A stretch of 36,937 nucleotides of DNA from Nitrospirota bacterium (GCA_023248295.1 JAHFEU010000005.1:1-36937), one strand, 5' to 3'. Counted from the first letter of the stretch, positions 7,114 through 16,124 are shown. The notes: generated by a model from the letters alone, not told the origin. Numbers and translations: made by a program.

Positions 7114-7527
7114 TTACCCTGGGACAGACGGGGAGGCCGGTTGCCCCTGTACTCGATGGATGAGGGCTTTGACGTCCGCCGGGTCGAGCAGACGGGATCC
7201 GGCCAGGTGTCCGTCGAGGATCGCCGAGATCTCACGAAGGCGCACGTGCGCTCGCTGCAATTGGTCGGCGCCTGTGATCTGGGACGGTTGGCCCGCGCTG
7301 AGTTTGTCGAACTCCGCGCGGATATCCCGGAAATCACGCTGAAGATTCTTGTGCATGGAACAGGTCTCGCAGTACCACTTGGGACTCTGATCCGATGCCG
7401 GCGACAGCCGGTCGTAGACCCGGCCGAAGAAATCTTTCCCCAGCGACAGCTTCAGCAGCGGTCCCTGCTCCATTCCGCACGCGTCGCATCGTCCAGGGGA
7501 AGATTCGGGTTTGGTGTCCGTGAGCAT
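7114..7527 (-). CDS. Four-Cys zinc-binding hypothetical protein
   Basis: A 137-residue unrecognised protein. C14-x2-C17 (CDAC) and C53-x2-C56 (CETC) form a probable zinc ribbon enclosing a segment with KLSLGKDFFGRVYDRL. The remainder (about 60-120) is predicted helical with heptad-like Leu/Ile spacing. CAGGAG precedes ATG 7527. It is the first gene of the minus-strand ferredoxin group, divergent from ald across a 187-base gap. A DNA- or protein-binding regulator of the group is conceivable but not shown. Confidence 0.7.
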   Translation of the reverse strand: MLTDTKPESSPGRCDACGMEQGPLLKLSLGKDFFGRVYDRLSPASDQSPKWYCETCSMHKNLQRDFRDIRAEFDKLSAGQPSQITGADQLQRAHVRLREISAILDGHLAGSRLLDPADVKALIHRVQGQPASPSVPG

Positions 7528-7632
7528 GACTCCTGCCCTTTGCAGAAGCGGCCCAATCTTACACCATGGGTCCCCGGCTGTCCACCACAGCGTCCATCGA
7601 GTGCGGGGAGCGTGCGCGGATTCGGAATGAAT

Positions 7633-7663
7633 TTTACGTTCGCAGGGAGAGTCGGGGTATAAT
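7633..7663 (+). promoter_or_regulatory. Probable sigma-70 promoter of ald
   Basis: TATAAT at 7658-7663 is a perfect -10 box, about 50 bases before the ald start. TTTACG (7633-7638, 19-base spacer) or TTACGT one base on (18-base spacer) is a partial -35. The placement between divergent genes fits. Confidence 0.55.
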
Positions 7664-7714
7664 CAACCCGGAAGTGAGAGACCCGGTGCATCCGTCCGGT
7701 CCGAGGGAAGGGAC

Positions 7715-8818
7715 ATGATCATCGGCGTGCCGAAAGAGGTCAAGGACCATGAGTTTCGCGTGAGCCTGACGCCGGACGGCGTCCAGGCGTTGTGCGCGGC
7801 CGGCCATGCCGTGTGGGTGGAGCCCACAGCGGGAGAGGGGAGCGGCTTTTCGGATGAGGATTATCGAAAAGCGGGGGCCCATCTGGCCGCCTCGAAGGCG
7901 CATCTGTTCCAGGAAGCAGAGCTGATCGTCAAGGTGAAAGAGCCGCTGCTCTCCGAATGCCCCTTGTTCCGCCCGAAGCAGGTGTTGTTTTCGTATCTCC
8001 ATCTTGCCGCCTTGCCGGAGATCACGCGGGCGCTGCTGGACGCGCGGGTGACGGCCATCGCGTACGAGACGACCGAGGGAGAGGGCCGGAGCCTCCCGAT
8101 GCTCTGGCCGATGAGCGAGATCGCCGGCCGCATGTCGGTGCAGGTGGGAGCCAGGTGTTTGGAGCGCTCGCTGGGAGGGCGCGGCGTGTTGCTCGGCGGG
8201 GTGCCGGGTGTTGCCCCGGCCAATGTGGTCATCCTGGGCGCGGGTGTGGTCGGCAGCGCAGCCGCCAAGATCGCGGTGGGGATGGGCGCGAAGGTCACGG
8301 TGTTCAACCAGGATCTGGAACGCCTGCGGTATCTGGATGCGCTGTATCAGAATCGCGTGGGGACGCTGGCAGCGACCCAGCCCTTGATCAACCGCGCGGT
8401 CGAGGAGGCCGATTTGGTGATCGGGGCGGTGATGGTGCGCGGCGCCAGGACGCCTCGGCTGGTCTCCCGTTCCATCGTGTCCCGTATGAAGCCGGGCGCA
8501 GTGATCGTGGATGTGTCCGTGGATCAGGGAGGGTGCGTTGAAACGTCCCGTCCTACCAGCCATTCGGACCCGGTCTATCAGGTGGACGGCGTGCTGCACT
8601 ATTGCGTCCCCAACATGCCGGGGATCGTGCCGCGCACAGCCACTTTAGCCTTGACCAATGCGACGCTTCCTTTTATAGTCCGAATAGCCTCGGCTGGCTT
8701 GGAACACGCGATCCGCTCCGATCCGGGTCTTGCTCAGGGCGTCAACGTGACAGACGGTCGAGTGACTTGCAAAGGCGTCGCTGAGGCGCACGGCATGCGA
8801 TGCGAGCCACTGAGGTGA
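7715..8818 (+). CDS. ald: Alanine dehydrogenase
   Basis: NAD-dependent L-alanine dehydrogenase (alanine + NAD+ + water to pyruvate + ammonia + NADH), cytoplasmic. The 367 residues match the family in length and numbering: R15, K75 (KVKEP), H96 (SYLHLA), the Rossmann motif GAGVVG at 175-180, D200 closing the second strand, and catalytic D270 in [21 protein letters not shown]. The terminal [20 protein letters not shown] block is diagnostic. GAGGGAAGG precedes ATG 7715, with a good TATAAT promoter upstream. It is likely monocistronic, followed by tRNA-Pro. It can serve ammonia assimilation or alanine use. Confidence 0.97.
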   Translation: MIIGVPKEVKDHEFRVSLTPDGVQALCAAGHAVWVEPTAGEGSGFSDEDYRKAGAHLAASKAHLFQEAELIVKVKEPLLSECPLFRPKQVLFSYLHLAALPEITRALLDARVTAIAYETTEGEGRSLPMLWPMSEIAGRMSVQVGARCLERSLGGRGVLLGGVPGVAPANVVILGAGVVGSAAAKIAVGMGAKVTVFNQDLERLRYLDALYQNRVGTLAATQPLINRAVEEADLVIGAVMVRGARTPRLVSRSIVSRMKPGAVIVDVSVDQGGCVETSRPTSHSDPVYQVDGVLHYCVPNMPGIVPRTATLALTNATLPFIVRIASAGLEHAIRSDPGLAQGVNVTDGRVTCKGVAEAHGMRCEPLR

Positions 8819-8842
8819 ACAGCAAGAGGCTTGTCGGAGGAT

Positions 8843-8921
<79 letters not shown>

Positions 8922-9067
8922 TCAAGCTTGCTCGTACCAACCGCCGCTCAGACCCAGTCATTCCGTTCCCGAACTCATGACCCGGCGTGAGGCCCTGTCA
9001 GAGAACCCCGGGCCGACGGGCGGAGGCAGCAGGGATGCAGGGCCGCCCGAGAGGCGCTGGGATCAGG

Positions 9068-9355
9068 ATGGCAGCCGAATCGTTGATCAGAGCGCGGGTC
9101 TGGGTCAGCGGACGCGTGCAGGGCGTCGCCTACCGAGCCTTCGCCCAGCAAGCTGCGGGGCGAAAGGGATTGTCCGGGGGGGTGCGGAATCTGGAGGACG
9201 GGCGCGTCGAGGTGGACGTCGAGGGGGAGAGACGCGCGGTTGAAGCGTTTGTCGAGTTGCTCAGGGCCGGGCCTCCGATGGCCCAGGTGGACGACCTCCG
9301 GGTGGAGTGGGAAACGCCGACCGGCCGGCAGACCGATTTCCGCATTTGGTACTGA
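9068..9355 (+). CDS. Acylphosphatase
   Basis: A 95-residue enzyme that hydrolyses acyl phosphates such as carbamoyl phosphate or 1,3-bisphosphoglycerate. With ATG 9068 the catalytic residues fall at the family positions: R23 in [11 protein letters not shown] and N41 in [13 protein letters not shown]. The C-terminal FRIWY is the usual ending. The frame extends upstream to 8987, but that extension is Arg/Gly-rich and not family-like; ATG 9035 is another possibility, and no start has a strong ribosome-binding site. It lies 29 bases ahead of the sigma factor gene. Confidence 0.93.
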   Translation: MAAESLIRARVWVSGRVQGVAYRAFAQQAAGRKGLSGGVRNLEDGRVEVDVEGERRAVEAFVELLRAGPPMAQVDDLRVEWETPTGRQTDFRIWY

Positions 9356-9384
9356 CGCCTCCTCGTTGGAGTCAGGAGTGTCTG

Positions 9385-10350
9385 ATGGGCCGTGATGACG
9401 ATGATCTAAACCAACCGAGCGAAGCCGACGACGAACAGGAGGACGACGTCGCGCTGAAGGAGTCTTCCGAGCCGGACGAGGCGCCCGAGAAGCAGTGGGA
9501 TCGGAAAGGGGAGCGATCCGAAGGGCTCGATGCCGTGAAGTGCTACCTCAGAGATATCCGCCACTCCACCCTGTTGACGTTTGAGCAGGAGCAGGAACTC
9601 GGGAAGCGCATGAGCGCGGGGGACTTTAGCGCCCGCGAGCAGATGATCGAGTCAAACCTTCGACTGGTCGTCAGCATCGGCAAGCGCTATATGAATCGGG
9701 GGCTGCCGTTCGCGGACATCGTCGAAGAAGGCAACCTTGGCCTGATTAAGGCCGTCGAAAAGTTCGACTATGCGCGCGGCTTCCGGTTCAGCACGTATGC
9801 CTCCTGGTGGATCCGCCAGTTCATCGAGCGGGCCATCATCAATCAAGCCAAGCTCATTCGGCTGCCGGTCCACGTCGTGGAACGCCTCAACCGCTACCTC
9901 TCGGAGGTCGAACAGCTGGTCCAGGAGCTGGGGAGGGAGCCGAGGGCCGACGAGACCGCCGACCGCATGCGGATTCCCCAACAGGAAGTGATCAACCTCA
10001 AGCTCTTGATCCGGACCACGTACTCTCTGGATAGTCCGATTACCGAGGGGACGGACACATTCTTGCGCGACGTGATCGAGGATCCGATGGCTGTCTCTCC
10101 CGCCACCAACGCCGAAGGGGTGCAGCGGCGTGAGGAAATCATGACCTGGATGCAGGATCTTCAAGAAAAGGAGAAGACGGTCATCGTGCTCAGGTTCGGA
10201 CTGGGCGGGGGCGAGGCCCAAACCTTGGAGGAGATCGGGCGCGATCTCGGGTTGACGCGCGAGCGCGTCCGGCAGATTGAAACTGCCGCCCTGCTGAAAC
10301 TGCGGGCCATCATCGAGAAAAAGACTCTCACGCAGGACGATCTGTTGTAA
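9385..10350 (+). CDS. rpoS: RpoS-like group 2 sigma-70 factor
   Basis: An alternative RNA polymerase sigma factor of 321 residues. CAGGAG lies upstream of ATG 9385; the first 45 residues are very acidic. Region 1.2 ([21 protein letters not shown]), region 2 with [19 protein letters not shown], region 3 and region 4 with the helix-turn-helix [20 protein letters not shown] are all present; the long non-conserved region of RpoD is absent. Around region 2.4 to 3.0 ([26 protein letters not shown]) it resembles RpoS more than RpoD. The symbol is by similarity: it may be another group 2 sigma. apt follows after 13 bases and is probably co-transcribed. Confidence 0.85.
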   Translation: MGRDDDDLNQPSEADDEQEDDVALKESSEPDEAPEKQWDRKGERSEGLDAVKCYLRDIRHSTLLTFEQEQELGKRMSAGDFSAREQMIESNLRLVVSIGKRYMNRGLPFADIVEEGNLGLIKAVEKFDYARGFRFSTYASWWIRQFIERAIINQAKLIRLPVHVVERLNRYLSEVEQLVQELGREPRADETADRMRIPQQEVINLKLLIRTTYSLDSPITEGTDTFLRDVIEDPMAVSPATNAEGVQRREEIMTWMQDLQEKEKTVIVLRFGLGGGEAQTLEEIGRDLGLTRERVRQIETAALLKLRAIIEKKTLTQDDLL

Positions 10351-10363
10351 AACGGATCAAGAG

Positions 10364-10879
10364 ATGGACTACAAAGCGCTCATCCGCGAGGTGCCTGATT
10401 TTCCGAAGCCAGGCATCCTGTTTTATGACATTACGACCCTGCTCAAGGACGCGCGCGCCTTCCGCACCATGATGGACGAGCTCGCCCAACGGTACCGTGA
10501 CAAACAGCTCTCGAAGATTGTGGGCATTGAATCCAGAGGGTTTATTGTCGGCAGCCCGCTGGCCTACCGGCTGGGTGCTGGCTTCGTGCCGGTCAGGAAG
10601 CCCGGCAAGCTCCCGGCCGACAGCTTCGAGGTCAAGTACGATCTGGAGTACGGCTCGAATTCGCTCGCGATCCACCGCGACGCGATCTCGCCCGACGAAC
10701 GGGTCCTGATCGTGGATGACCTCCTAGCCACGGGTGGAACCGCTGCCGCGACCGTTCACCTGGTCCGGCAGCTCGGCGGCGACATCGTCGGTCTTGTCTT
10801 TCTTGTCGAACTCGTGGCCCTCAAAGGCCGCGACAAACTGGATGGCTGTGACGTGTATTCCATGATCAGCTATTCATAG
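10364..10879 (+). CDS. apt: Adenine phosphoribosyltransferase
   Basis: Purine salvage enzyme converting adenine and PRPP to AMP. The 171 residues carry the N-terminal family signature FPKPGILFYDITTLL (13-27), the ESRGFIVG flexible-loop region (56-63) and the PRPP-binding motif VLIVDDLLATGGTAAA (114-129). Length and order are typical. The stop codon TAG (10877-10879) overlaps the left arm of a long inverted-repeat element. It lies 13 bases after the sigma factor gene, probably in the same transcript. Confidence 0.96.
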   Translation: MDYKALIREVPDFPKPGILFYDITTLLKDARAFRTMMDELAQRYRDKQLSKIVGIESRGFIVGSPLAYRLGAGFVPVRKPGKLPADSFEVKYDLEYGSNSLAIHRDAISPDERVLIVDDLLATGGTAAATVHLVRQLGGDIVGLVFLVELVALKGRDKLDGCDVYSMISYS

Positions 10880-11091
10880 CCCGGATTATTCATGGACGCT
10901 TCTGCTGCAATCGCCCATTCGCCGCTGCGACCAGCCTGCCCACGCTCTGGACAGCGGGCACGCGGGCGGGCTCGCCGCTTAGTCCCTCACCGTACTGGTT
11001 CCAGTACGCCTCGGTCCCTCGCGGCTCCGCGCGCCCGTCTCGCGACGCGACTGGGCGATTTCGCGACGAACCGCCATGAATAATCCGGGCT
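10878..11091. repeat. MITE-like element with 18-bp terminal inverted repeats
   Basis: A 214-base non-coding element with perfect 18-bp terminal arms (10878-10895 and 11074-11091; arm AGCCCGGATTATTCATGG). A second, subterminal pair AATCGCCCA/TGGGCGATT (10909-10917/11052-11060) sits exactly 13 bases inside each arm. CGTACTG/CAGTACG forms a hairpin near the centre. The left arm overlaps the apt stop codon. There is no transposase and no open frame with a family signature. The rest of the gap to 11237 shows no gene. Confidence 0.75.
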
Positions 11092-11237
11092 TGTCCCTCT
11101 GATTGCTTCCCTCCCGAACGATCACCTCCCCACGAGCGCACAATTATTCCGGGGGGCTTGTCAAACCCGCGACGCCGTGTTATGAATACCCTCCTTTTTT
11201 GCGGTGAGGACCGCTGTGGAGGGAGGGAGAGTGGAGG

Positions 11238-11738
11238 ATGGCGAACAGAGAGAGGCTGAAGAAAAAGAAGACGGCGGCGAGCAGCAGGGTCTCAACGAAG
11301 GCGGTGCCCAGACATCAGCCCTCCGCACAGGGGAATGCGGCCGGTTCCGGGCGGACCAGTCGTCGCGAGGCCCTCTACCGTATGTTGACCACGAAGCGCC
11401 AGGAGGTCATGGGCCAGATCGGAGAGAGCATCGGGCAATCCCTGACGGCAGATCAGGAGCGTCGTCTCGAAGCGGCGATGGACGTGGGTGATCAGGCGTT
11501 GATGGATGTGGATCGGGAACTCGGGATCTCACTTCTGGAGATGCGGAATCGGAAGCGGCAGCTGATCGACGAGGCCCTCGCCAGACTGACTGATGGCACC
11601 TATGGCTTGTGCGCCGAGTGCGGGGTCGAGATCAGTGAGAAGCGGCTGGCGGTGGTCCCGTTCGCCAAGCTGTGCGTGGATTGTCAGTCTCGCCAGGAAC
11701 TTCTCGAGAAGATCGAGAAGGAAGAAGAACGCGATTAG
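11238..11738 (+). CDS. DksA/TraR family zinc-finger regulator
   Basis: A 166-residue RNA polymerase secondary-channel-type regulator. Residues 1-40 are basic and low-complexity. A long coiled coil follows, with the DksA tip motif D-x2-D-x-A seen as D82-V-G-D85-Q-A87, then the C4 zinc finger C125-x2-C128 ... C146-x2-C149 within GLCAECGVEI and LCVDCQ, and a short charged C-terminal helix. The tip residues suggest a genuine DksA-like effect on transcription (possibly with ppGpp) rather than a short TraR. AGTGGAGG stands before ATG 11238. It is followed by queC after 108 bases. Confidence 0.9.
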   Translation: MANRERLKKKKTAASSRVSTKAVPRHQPSAQGNAAGSGRTSRREALYRMLTTKRQEVMGQIGESIGQSLTADQERRLEAAMDVGDQALMDVDRELGISLLEMRNRKRQLIDEALARLTDGTYGLCAECGVEISEKRLAVVPFAKLCVDCQSRQELLEKIEKEEERD

Positions 11739-11846
11739 CAGCCTGCGCGTTCTGACCTTCGCCGCGTTGCCCACCCGCGGCCCCCACCTCGCGATCCCTC
11801 CCGACATCTCCGTGGGCGGGGTCTTTCGGAAGCGTGGCGTGACCGT

Positions 11847-12530
11847 ATGAAGGCCGTAGTCCTGGCCAGCGGCGGGCTCGATTCCACCGTGACGGCGGCC
11901 GTCTCGAAGCGGGACGGGTGCCGGATCCATCTGCTCACGATTTCCTATGGGCAACGCCACCGGGTCGAGGTGGAACGGGCGAGGCAGATCGCCATGGCTC
12001 TCGGAGCGGCAGGCCACCTCGTCCTCGAGGTGGATCTGAGGCCGATCGGAGGGTCGGCTCTGACGGCGGATCAGCCGGTGCCGAAGGACCGGTCTGACGA
12101 CGAGCGGCGGGAGGGCATCCCGTCCACCTACGTCCCGGCCCGCAACACCATTTTTCTTTCCCTTGCGCTGGCGTATGCCGAGAGCCTGGAGGCGCCGCTG
12201 ATTTATATTGGAGCCAATGTTCTGGACTACTCGGGATACCCGGATTGCCGGCCTGACTACCTCCACGCCTTCGAGGAAGTCGCTCGACTGGGCACCCGCA
12301 CGGGAGTCCTGGGGAAAGGCATCGAGATCCGCGCGCCGCTGATGCACCTGACCAAAGCCCAGATCATTCGAATGGGTGCGTCGCTGGGCGTCCCCTTTCA
12401 TCTGACCCATAGCTGTTACGATCCCGCAGCCGATGGCAAGGCGTGCGGTCGCTGCGACAGCTGTCGAATCCGGCGCGAAGGGTTTCAGGCCGCGGGCCTG
12501 CTGGATCCCATCGCCTACGCGGAGGTGTGA
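11847..12530 (+). CDS. queC: 7-cyano-7-deazaguanine synthase
   Basis: QueC converts 7-carboxy-7-deazaguanine and ammonia to preQ0 with ATP, in queuosine biosynthesis. The N-terminal PP-loop is SGGLDST (8-14), SYGQRH is at 33-38, and ARNTIFLSLALAYAE (98-112) is typical. The zinc site is C190, C200, C203 and C206 (SCYDPAADGKACGRCDSCR). The 227-residue length is normal. No queD, queE or queF is visible in the window. Two small genes follow closely on the same strand (envelope protein, cytochrome c) with no obvious link to queuosine. Confidence 0.97.
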   Translation: MKAVVLASGGLDSTVTAAVSKRDGCRIHLLTISYGQRHRVEVERARQIAMALGAAGHLVLEVDLRPIGGSALTADQPVPKDRSDDERREGIPSTYVPARNTIFLSLALAYAESLEAPLIYIGANVLDYSGYPDCRPDYLHAFEEVARLGTRTGVLGKGIEIRAPLMHLTKAQIIRMGASLGVPFHLTHSCYDPAADGKACGRCDSCRIRREGFQAAGLLDPIAYAEV

Positions 12531-12539
12531 ACCGATCGT

Positions 12540-12728
12540 ATGGCCGTCTCCCCGGAAGAGTTCTTCATGTATCTGACGATCGCCCTGATCGTCCTGATTC
12601 CCATTGCGGCGAGAGTCTACCGCTATGTCACTGCCAGACAGGTCAAACGAATGCTGCGCGAGCAGTTCGGCCAGAAAGAAGAGGCGAAGACGACAGAGGC
12701 TCACGAGAAGAGGGGATCGCCATGCTGA
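12540..12728 (+). CDS. Small single-pass membrane protein
   Basis: A 62-residue protein with one transmembrane helix (about residues 9-27, MYLTIALIVLIPIAARVY) and a charged cytoplasmic tail (RQVKRMLREQFGQKEEAKTTEAHEKR). It starts nine bases after queC, and its end overlaps the cytochrome c start by seven bases, which supports it as a real, co-translated gene. Function unknown; a small subunit or assembly partner of the cytochrome is conceivable from context only. Confidence 0.65.
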   Translation: MAVSPEEFFMYLTIALIVLIPIAARVYRYVTARQVKRMLREQFGQKEEAKTTEAHEKRGSPC

Positions 12729-13123
12729 CCGTGCGCGGCGTGGACAGCATGCGGTGGATCAAGTGGGCGGGTCTGTTCGGTCTCCTGCCGGTCTGGGTGG
12801 CATGCGGACAGGGCGCGGCCACGCAGGAGGCCGCACCGGTGCCGGCGGAATTCCGGAGCGGCGAGGCCAAGTTCAACGCCCATTGCGCCCGCTGCCATGG
12901 AGAGCGCGCCGGCGGCACCGCGCAAGGTCCGCCGCTGGTGCACAAGATCTACGAGCCGAACCACCATGGGGACCCAGCGTTCCAGCGAGCGGCGGCCAAT
13001 GGAGTGCGCGCGCACCATTGGAAGTTCGGTGACATGCCAAAAATCGAGGGCGTGACTCCCGAAGATGTCCAGCAGATCATTCACTATGTTCGCTGGCTGC
13101 AGCGCCAGGCCGGTATCATGTAG
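12722..13123 (+). CDS. Class I c-type cytochrome, membrane-anchored or exported
   Basis: A 133-residue mono-heme cytochrome c for periplasmic electron transfer. The heme motif is C55-A-R-C58-H59 with the following Gly typical of class I; the probable axial Met is M105 in FGDMPKIEG. The N-terminus has a hydrophobic signal (about 11-27) ending at C28, which may be a lipidation site although the lipobox (WVAC) is poor. ATG 12722 has GAAGAGG upstream; ATG 12749 is an alternative without a site. It overlaps the small membrane-protein gene. It could serve as donor to an oxidase encoded elsewhere. Confidence 0.92.
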   Translation: MLTVRGVDSMRWIKWAGLFGLLPVWVACGQGAATQEAAPVPAEFRSGEAKFNAHCARCHGERAGGTAQGPPLVHKIYEPNHHGDPAFQRAAANGVRAHHWKFGDMPKIEGVTPEDVQQIIHYVRWLQRQAGIM

Positions 13124-13208
13124 CGCCGATGAGATCCTTTGAGGTTTCCTTTCCCGACGCCAGCATCTCGGCAATCCCGCAATCATTCTAAGCAGTTACG
13201 ACGACGGA

Positions 13209-13237
13209 TTGACACCATGCACTTCTTCTTCATAAGC
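13209..13237 (+). promoter_or_regulatory. Candidate sigma-70 promoter for the SPFH gene
   Basis: TTGACA at 13209-13214 is a perfect -35 hexamer; CATAAG (13231-13236) follows with a 16-base spacer as a moderate -10. It lies about 110 bases before ATG 13346, after a cytochrome gene. I see no small gene in 13124-13345. Confidence 0.45.
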
Positions 13238-13345
13238 TGAAGAAAAGATCCGGTCTCATCTGCTGTGCGGCGTTCAACAAGAAGTTACCATCTGACAAGC
13301 GCCGGGACGGCCCCGACAGGGGACGCCCCCAACCGGGAGGGGATC

Positions 13346-14191
13346 ATGGCAAGCTCAGGAAGAGTATTTGCAGCGATGTTGGGTACGCTGTGTCTGCTAC
13401 TAGCGAGCTCGGGGTGTGTACTGGTGGCGGTTGAGGCCGGCCACGAAGGAGTGCTGGTCGCAAAACCCTTCTTCTTCGGCCACGGCGGGGTGGAGCCGGT
13501 TCCGGCCACGACCGGTCGCGTTGCTGTGGCCCCGACCACCGAGGTGATTGACGTGGATATCAGACCGCTCCAGTACTCTGAGCATTTTGACATCATCTCG
13601 GCGGAGAATGCGCCGATATCGTTTGAAGCGTACCTGATCGCTAATGTGGTTGAAGGCCGGACGCCGGAGCTGATCGCCCGGTTTGGTCCTAACTGGTACG
13701 TCAACAACGTCAAGGAGGCCTTCCGGACGTTCGTGCGCGACGAAGTGCAGAAGTACCCTCTGTTCGAGTTGACCACCAAGCCGGGCACCCGGGTCAAGCT
13801 TCAGGACACCATCGCGGAGGAGGTGCAGACCAAGATCATCGACAAACAGAGCATTGCGATCCGTCTGAACCGCATCGTGATCGGCAGCATCCTGCCGCCG
13901 AAAGAGGTCTTGCGGCAGACGGAGCAGACGATTGTCCAGGAGCAGCGGAAAATCACGATGATCGAGTTCCAGAAGGCGGAGGAGTCCCGCGAGAAGGCCG
14001 AGAAGCAGCGGGGCATGGCGGACCGGGCCTACCGGGAACATCTCGGACTGACCGCGCCCGAGTTTGTGGACCTCCGGCGGATCGAAGTCCAAAAGGAAAT
14101 CGTGTCGCACGCGCCCAATTCGAACTTGACGATCATCATGGGCATGGAAAAGGTAGGCATCAACCTCCCGCCGATCTCGGCGAGCCAGTAA
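13346..14191 (+). CDS. SPFH/band-7 (prohibitin-like) envelope protein
   Basis: A 281-residue member of the stomatin/prohibitin/flotillin fold family, expected to form membrane-bound oligomers outside the cytoplasm. ATG 13346 has GGGAGGGG just upstream and yields a signal-like N-terminus ending in SSGC (C24), a possible lipoprotein site with a non-ideal residue at -3. The band-7 core spans about 30-200 (AGHEGVLVAKPFFFG, ISFEAYLIANVVEG, VEVQTKIIDKQ-like region, IAIRLNRIVIGSILPPKEV). A coiled-coil segment (QEQRKITMIEFQKAEESREKAEKQ) follows, as in prohibitins. Possible monocistronic unit with its own promoter. Confidence 0.85.
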   Translation: MASSGRVFAAMLGTLCLLLASSGCVLVAVEAGHEGVLVAKPFFFGHGGVEPVPATTGRVAVAPTTEVIDVDIRPLQYSEHFDIISAENAPISFEAYLIANVVEGRTPELIARFGPNWYVNNVKEAFRTFVRDEVQKYPLFELTTKPGTRVKLQDTIAEEVQTKIIDKQSIAIRLNRIVIGSILPPKEVLRQTEQTIVQEQRKITMIEFQKAEESREKAEKQRGMADRAYREHLGLTAPEFVDLRRIEVQKEIVSHAPNSNLTIIMGMEKVGINLPPISASQ

Positions 14192-14282
14192 GCGAGCTGC
14201 GCGATAGGGCAAGCAGGTCAAGACGAGTGCGGAGGCTTTGGGTTCACTCCAGACGCGGGGAACCCGGAGAGGGCCCCCTGCC

Positions 14283-14762
14283 TTAGAACTGTTGCAGGAC
14301 GGTTTGAAGCTGCTGCATCAATTCCTTGAGTCGGCGCTTGGCGTCCTCGGACTCGGCTTGGTGCTTGATCCGGGCTTCGGGTTCGACGTCTAGCGTCGGC
14401 TTCTCCATCTCCGGACGCGTCAGAAAGTCGCCCACTCGGATTTTGCGGCGCTGCTGCTCCCGCTCTATCTTGACTCTGAGCAGCTCATCCCGCGTCTCCC
14501 GCCAGTCCCGATCCGTGCGTTCCAGCTTCTCACGCGTGTCCCGGAGGGTCGCTTCGAGCCCTTCAATCTGCAGCTTCATCTGCTTGGCGGTGGTGGCGAG
14601 CTCCTGAGAGCGCCGTTGCTCATTCTGATAGAGCAGCTTGGCATTATAGGCGTTGCTCTTGGCCAGCTCATGCGTGCTGCTGCTCACGCATCCTGTCGAG
14701 ACTCCCAGAACCATCACGCCAAGGACCGCTAACACCTCACGTCGGACACTCCACGTTTTCAT
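14283..14762 (-). CDS. Coiled-coil lipoprotein
   Basis: A 159-residue envelope lipoprotein of unknown role. The signal ends in VSTGC, lipidation at C25. Residues about 32-105 form one long coiled coil rich in Glu, Lys, Arg and Leu, and 120-157 another helix (EDAKRRLKELMQQLQTVL). It converges with the SPFH gene across 91 bases in which I see no clear terminator. Such proteins often act as spacers between outer membrane and peptidoglycan, but nothing specific shows this here. Confidence 0.8.
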   Translation of the reverse strand: MKTWSVRREVLAVLGVMVLGVSTGCVSSSTHELAKSNAYNAKLLYQNEQRRSQELATTAKQMKLQIEGLEATLRDTREKLERTDRDWRETRDELLRVKIEREQQRRKIRVGDFLTRPEMEKPTLDVEPEARIKHQAESEDAKRRLKELMQQLQTVLQQF

Positions 14763-14843
14763 GGCCGCACCTCCGGATGAACACGTCTAACCGGGAAGTC
14801 AATGTCGTTGACTAAAAAACATGCTACCACGCGGCTATGGCGG

Positions 14844-15758
14844 TCAGCAATCAGGGGTTGAGGCCGGTCCGGAAAGCCCGTCGGCAAGCGCCTGGATCGT
14901 CAACGGCGCGCTGCCTTCGGCGCGGTTGTTGACCAAGACGTAGATAGGCCGCTGCTCGCTAACGGCCTGCCGGATCAGGGCCAGGGTATCGGTCCGCATC
15001 TGGGGCATGGGCTGGACCAGCCGGTTGTACGGGGTGTAGCGCTTGACCGCCTCGGCGTAGGAAAGACCCAGGGGCGTCAGCAATCGGACCACGACGAACT
15101 CGGCGGTGAAGCTCCGTCCCAGCGACGCGTGTTGAGCAGCAAGCGGGGGCATGGCACTCCAGTGGTTGTACACATGCGTCGCCCCGTAGGCCTTGAGCAG
15201 GTCATGGTAACGGGCGCCCAGCACGGGTGGATTGCGCACCTCGACCGCGTACTGCGGACCCGCCGGGAGACGGGCGAAAAAGTTATCCAGGGCGGTGAGG
15301 AAGGGATCCGGCTCGAGGCCGGAGCGCTGGAATTCAAAAATGAAGGGGCCGAGGCATTGGCCCAGCCCTTCTCGAGAGGGACGGAGAACGAGCTCTTCGC
15401 ACAACCCCGCATCCAAGAACCGAGGATTCGTGGTTCCGGCCTTCGCGCCGTACCGGGCATGGCGGGCGAAGACCGGAACGGTCACCTCCTCCCAGACCTT
15501 CGAACAGATCCGGAACCCGGACGGCGACTGAGCCGCATACTGCGCGAGTTGCGTCACCGTGGGGGGGCGGTAAAATGTGTGATCCAGCCCGACGGTCCTG
15601 AACAGGCGGGCACCCCGGTACTCATAGGCGGCGTATTCAGCCAGGCTGTCCTTGGCGAACCGGCTCTTGGGGTAGGGATGTCGGTACACCAAGCCCTGCC
15701 AGCCTTCGTAAGCCCAGGAGCTGGTGCCGAACCGAATCTGCTCGGGCAGGGCTCCCAC
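14844..15758 (-). CDS. DUF72 family protein
   Basis: A 304-residue TIM-barrel-like protein of the DUF72 family, biochemical role unestablished. Recognisable blocks: RFGTSSWAYEGWQG at the N-terminus, YAVEVRNP in the middle (about 166-173), YNHWSAMPPL, and VLVNNRAEGSAPLTIQAL near the C-terminus. The start is GTG 15758, three bases after the stop of the upstream membrane-protein gene, which suggests translational coupling. Length is somewhat above the usual 240-280. Confidence 0.9.
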   Translation of the reverse strand: MGALPEQIRFGTSSWAYEGWQGLVYRHPYPKSRFAKDSLAEYAAYEYRGARLFRTVGLDHTFYRPPTVTQLAQYAAQSPSGFRICSKVWEEVTVPVFARHARYGAKAGTTNPRFLDAGLCEELVLRPSREGLGQCLGPFIFEFQRSGLEPDPFLTALDNFFARLPAGPQYAVEVRNPPVLGARYHDLLKAYGATHVYNHWSAMPPLAAQHASLGRSFTAEFVVVRLLTPLGLSYAEAVKRYTPYNRLVQPMPQMRTDTLALIRQAVSEQRPIYVLVNNRAEGSAPLTIQALADGLSGPASTPDC

Positions 15759-15761
15759 AGC

Positions 15762-16124
15762 TTACCGGGTCCCGCTGTCCAATAGCAGCCCGGCCATCGC
15801 TGCAATGCCTCCCGCCACCGACAGGACGAAGCCGAGTCCGCCCAGCGCGAACCAGGGCCGGATGCGCGCAAATTCCTCGCTGGCCAGGTGCCGGTGCAAG
15901 TCCACCGGCGCCAGCCACCACCTGGCGGGAACAGTCATTTTGCGCGCGAGCACGCGGTACAGAACGACGTGATACCAGAAACCGGTGGGCACGCCGGTCA
16001 CCAGCCCGATCAGGAGCGTCCACAACCCCAGCTCGGTCATGAGGTGTGGGGTCACGATCGCCGCCATCACCCCGACAATTCCCACCGCGACGACGGCGGA
16101 GAGGACCAGCGTAATCTCGATCAT
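15762..16124 (-). CDS. Three-TM hypothetical membrane protein
   Basis: A 120-residue inner-membrane protein with hydrophobic helices at about 3-26, 33-55 and 92-114, separated by a basic loop containing ARWWLAPVDLHRHL. I do not recognise the family. GGAGGG precedes ATG 16124. It is upstream of, and apparently coupled to, the DUF72 gene, and divergent from malQ across 94 bases. Confidence 0.75.
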   Translation of the reverse strand: MIEITLVLSAVVAVGIVGVMAAIVTPHLMTELGLWTLLIGLVTGVPTGFWYHVVLYRVLARKMTVPARWWLAPVDLHRHLASEEFARIRPWFALGGLGFVLSVAGGIAAMAGLLLDSGTR

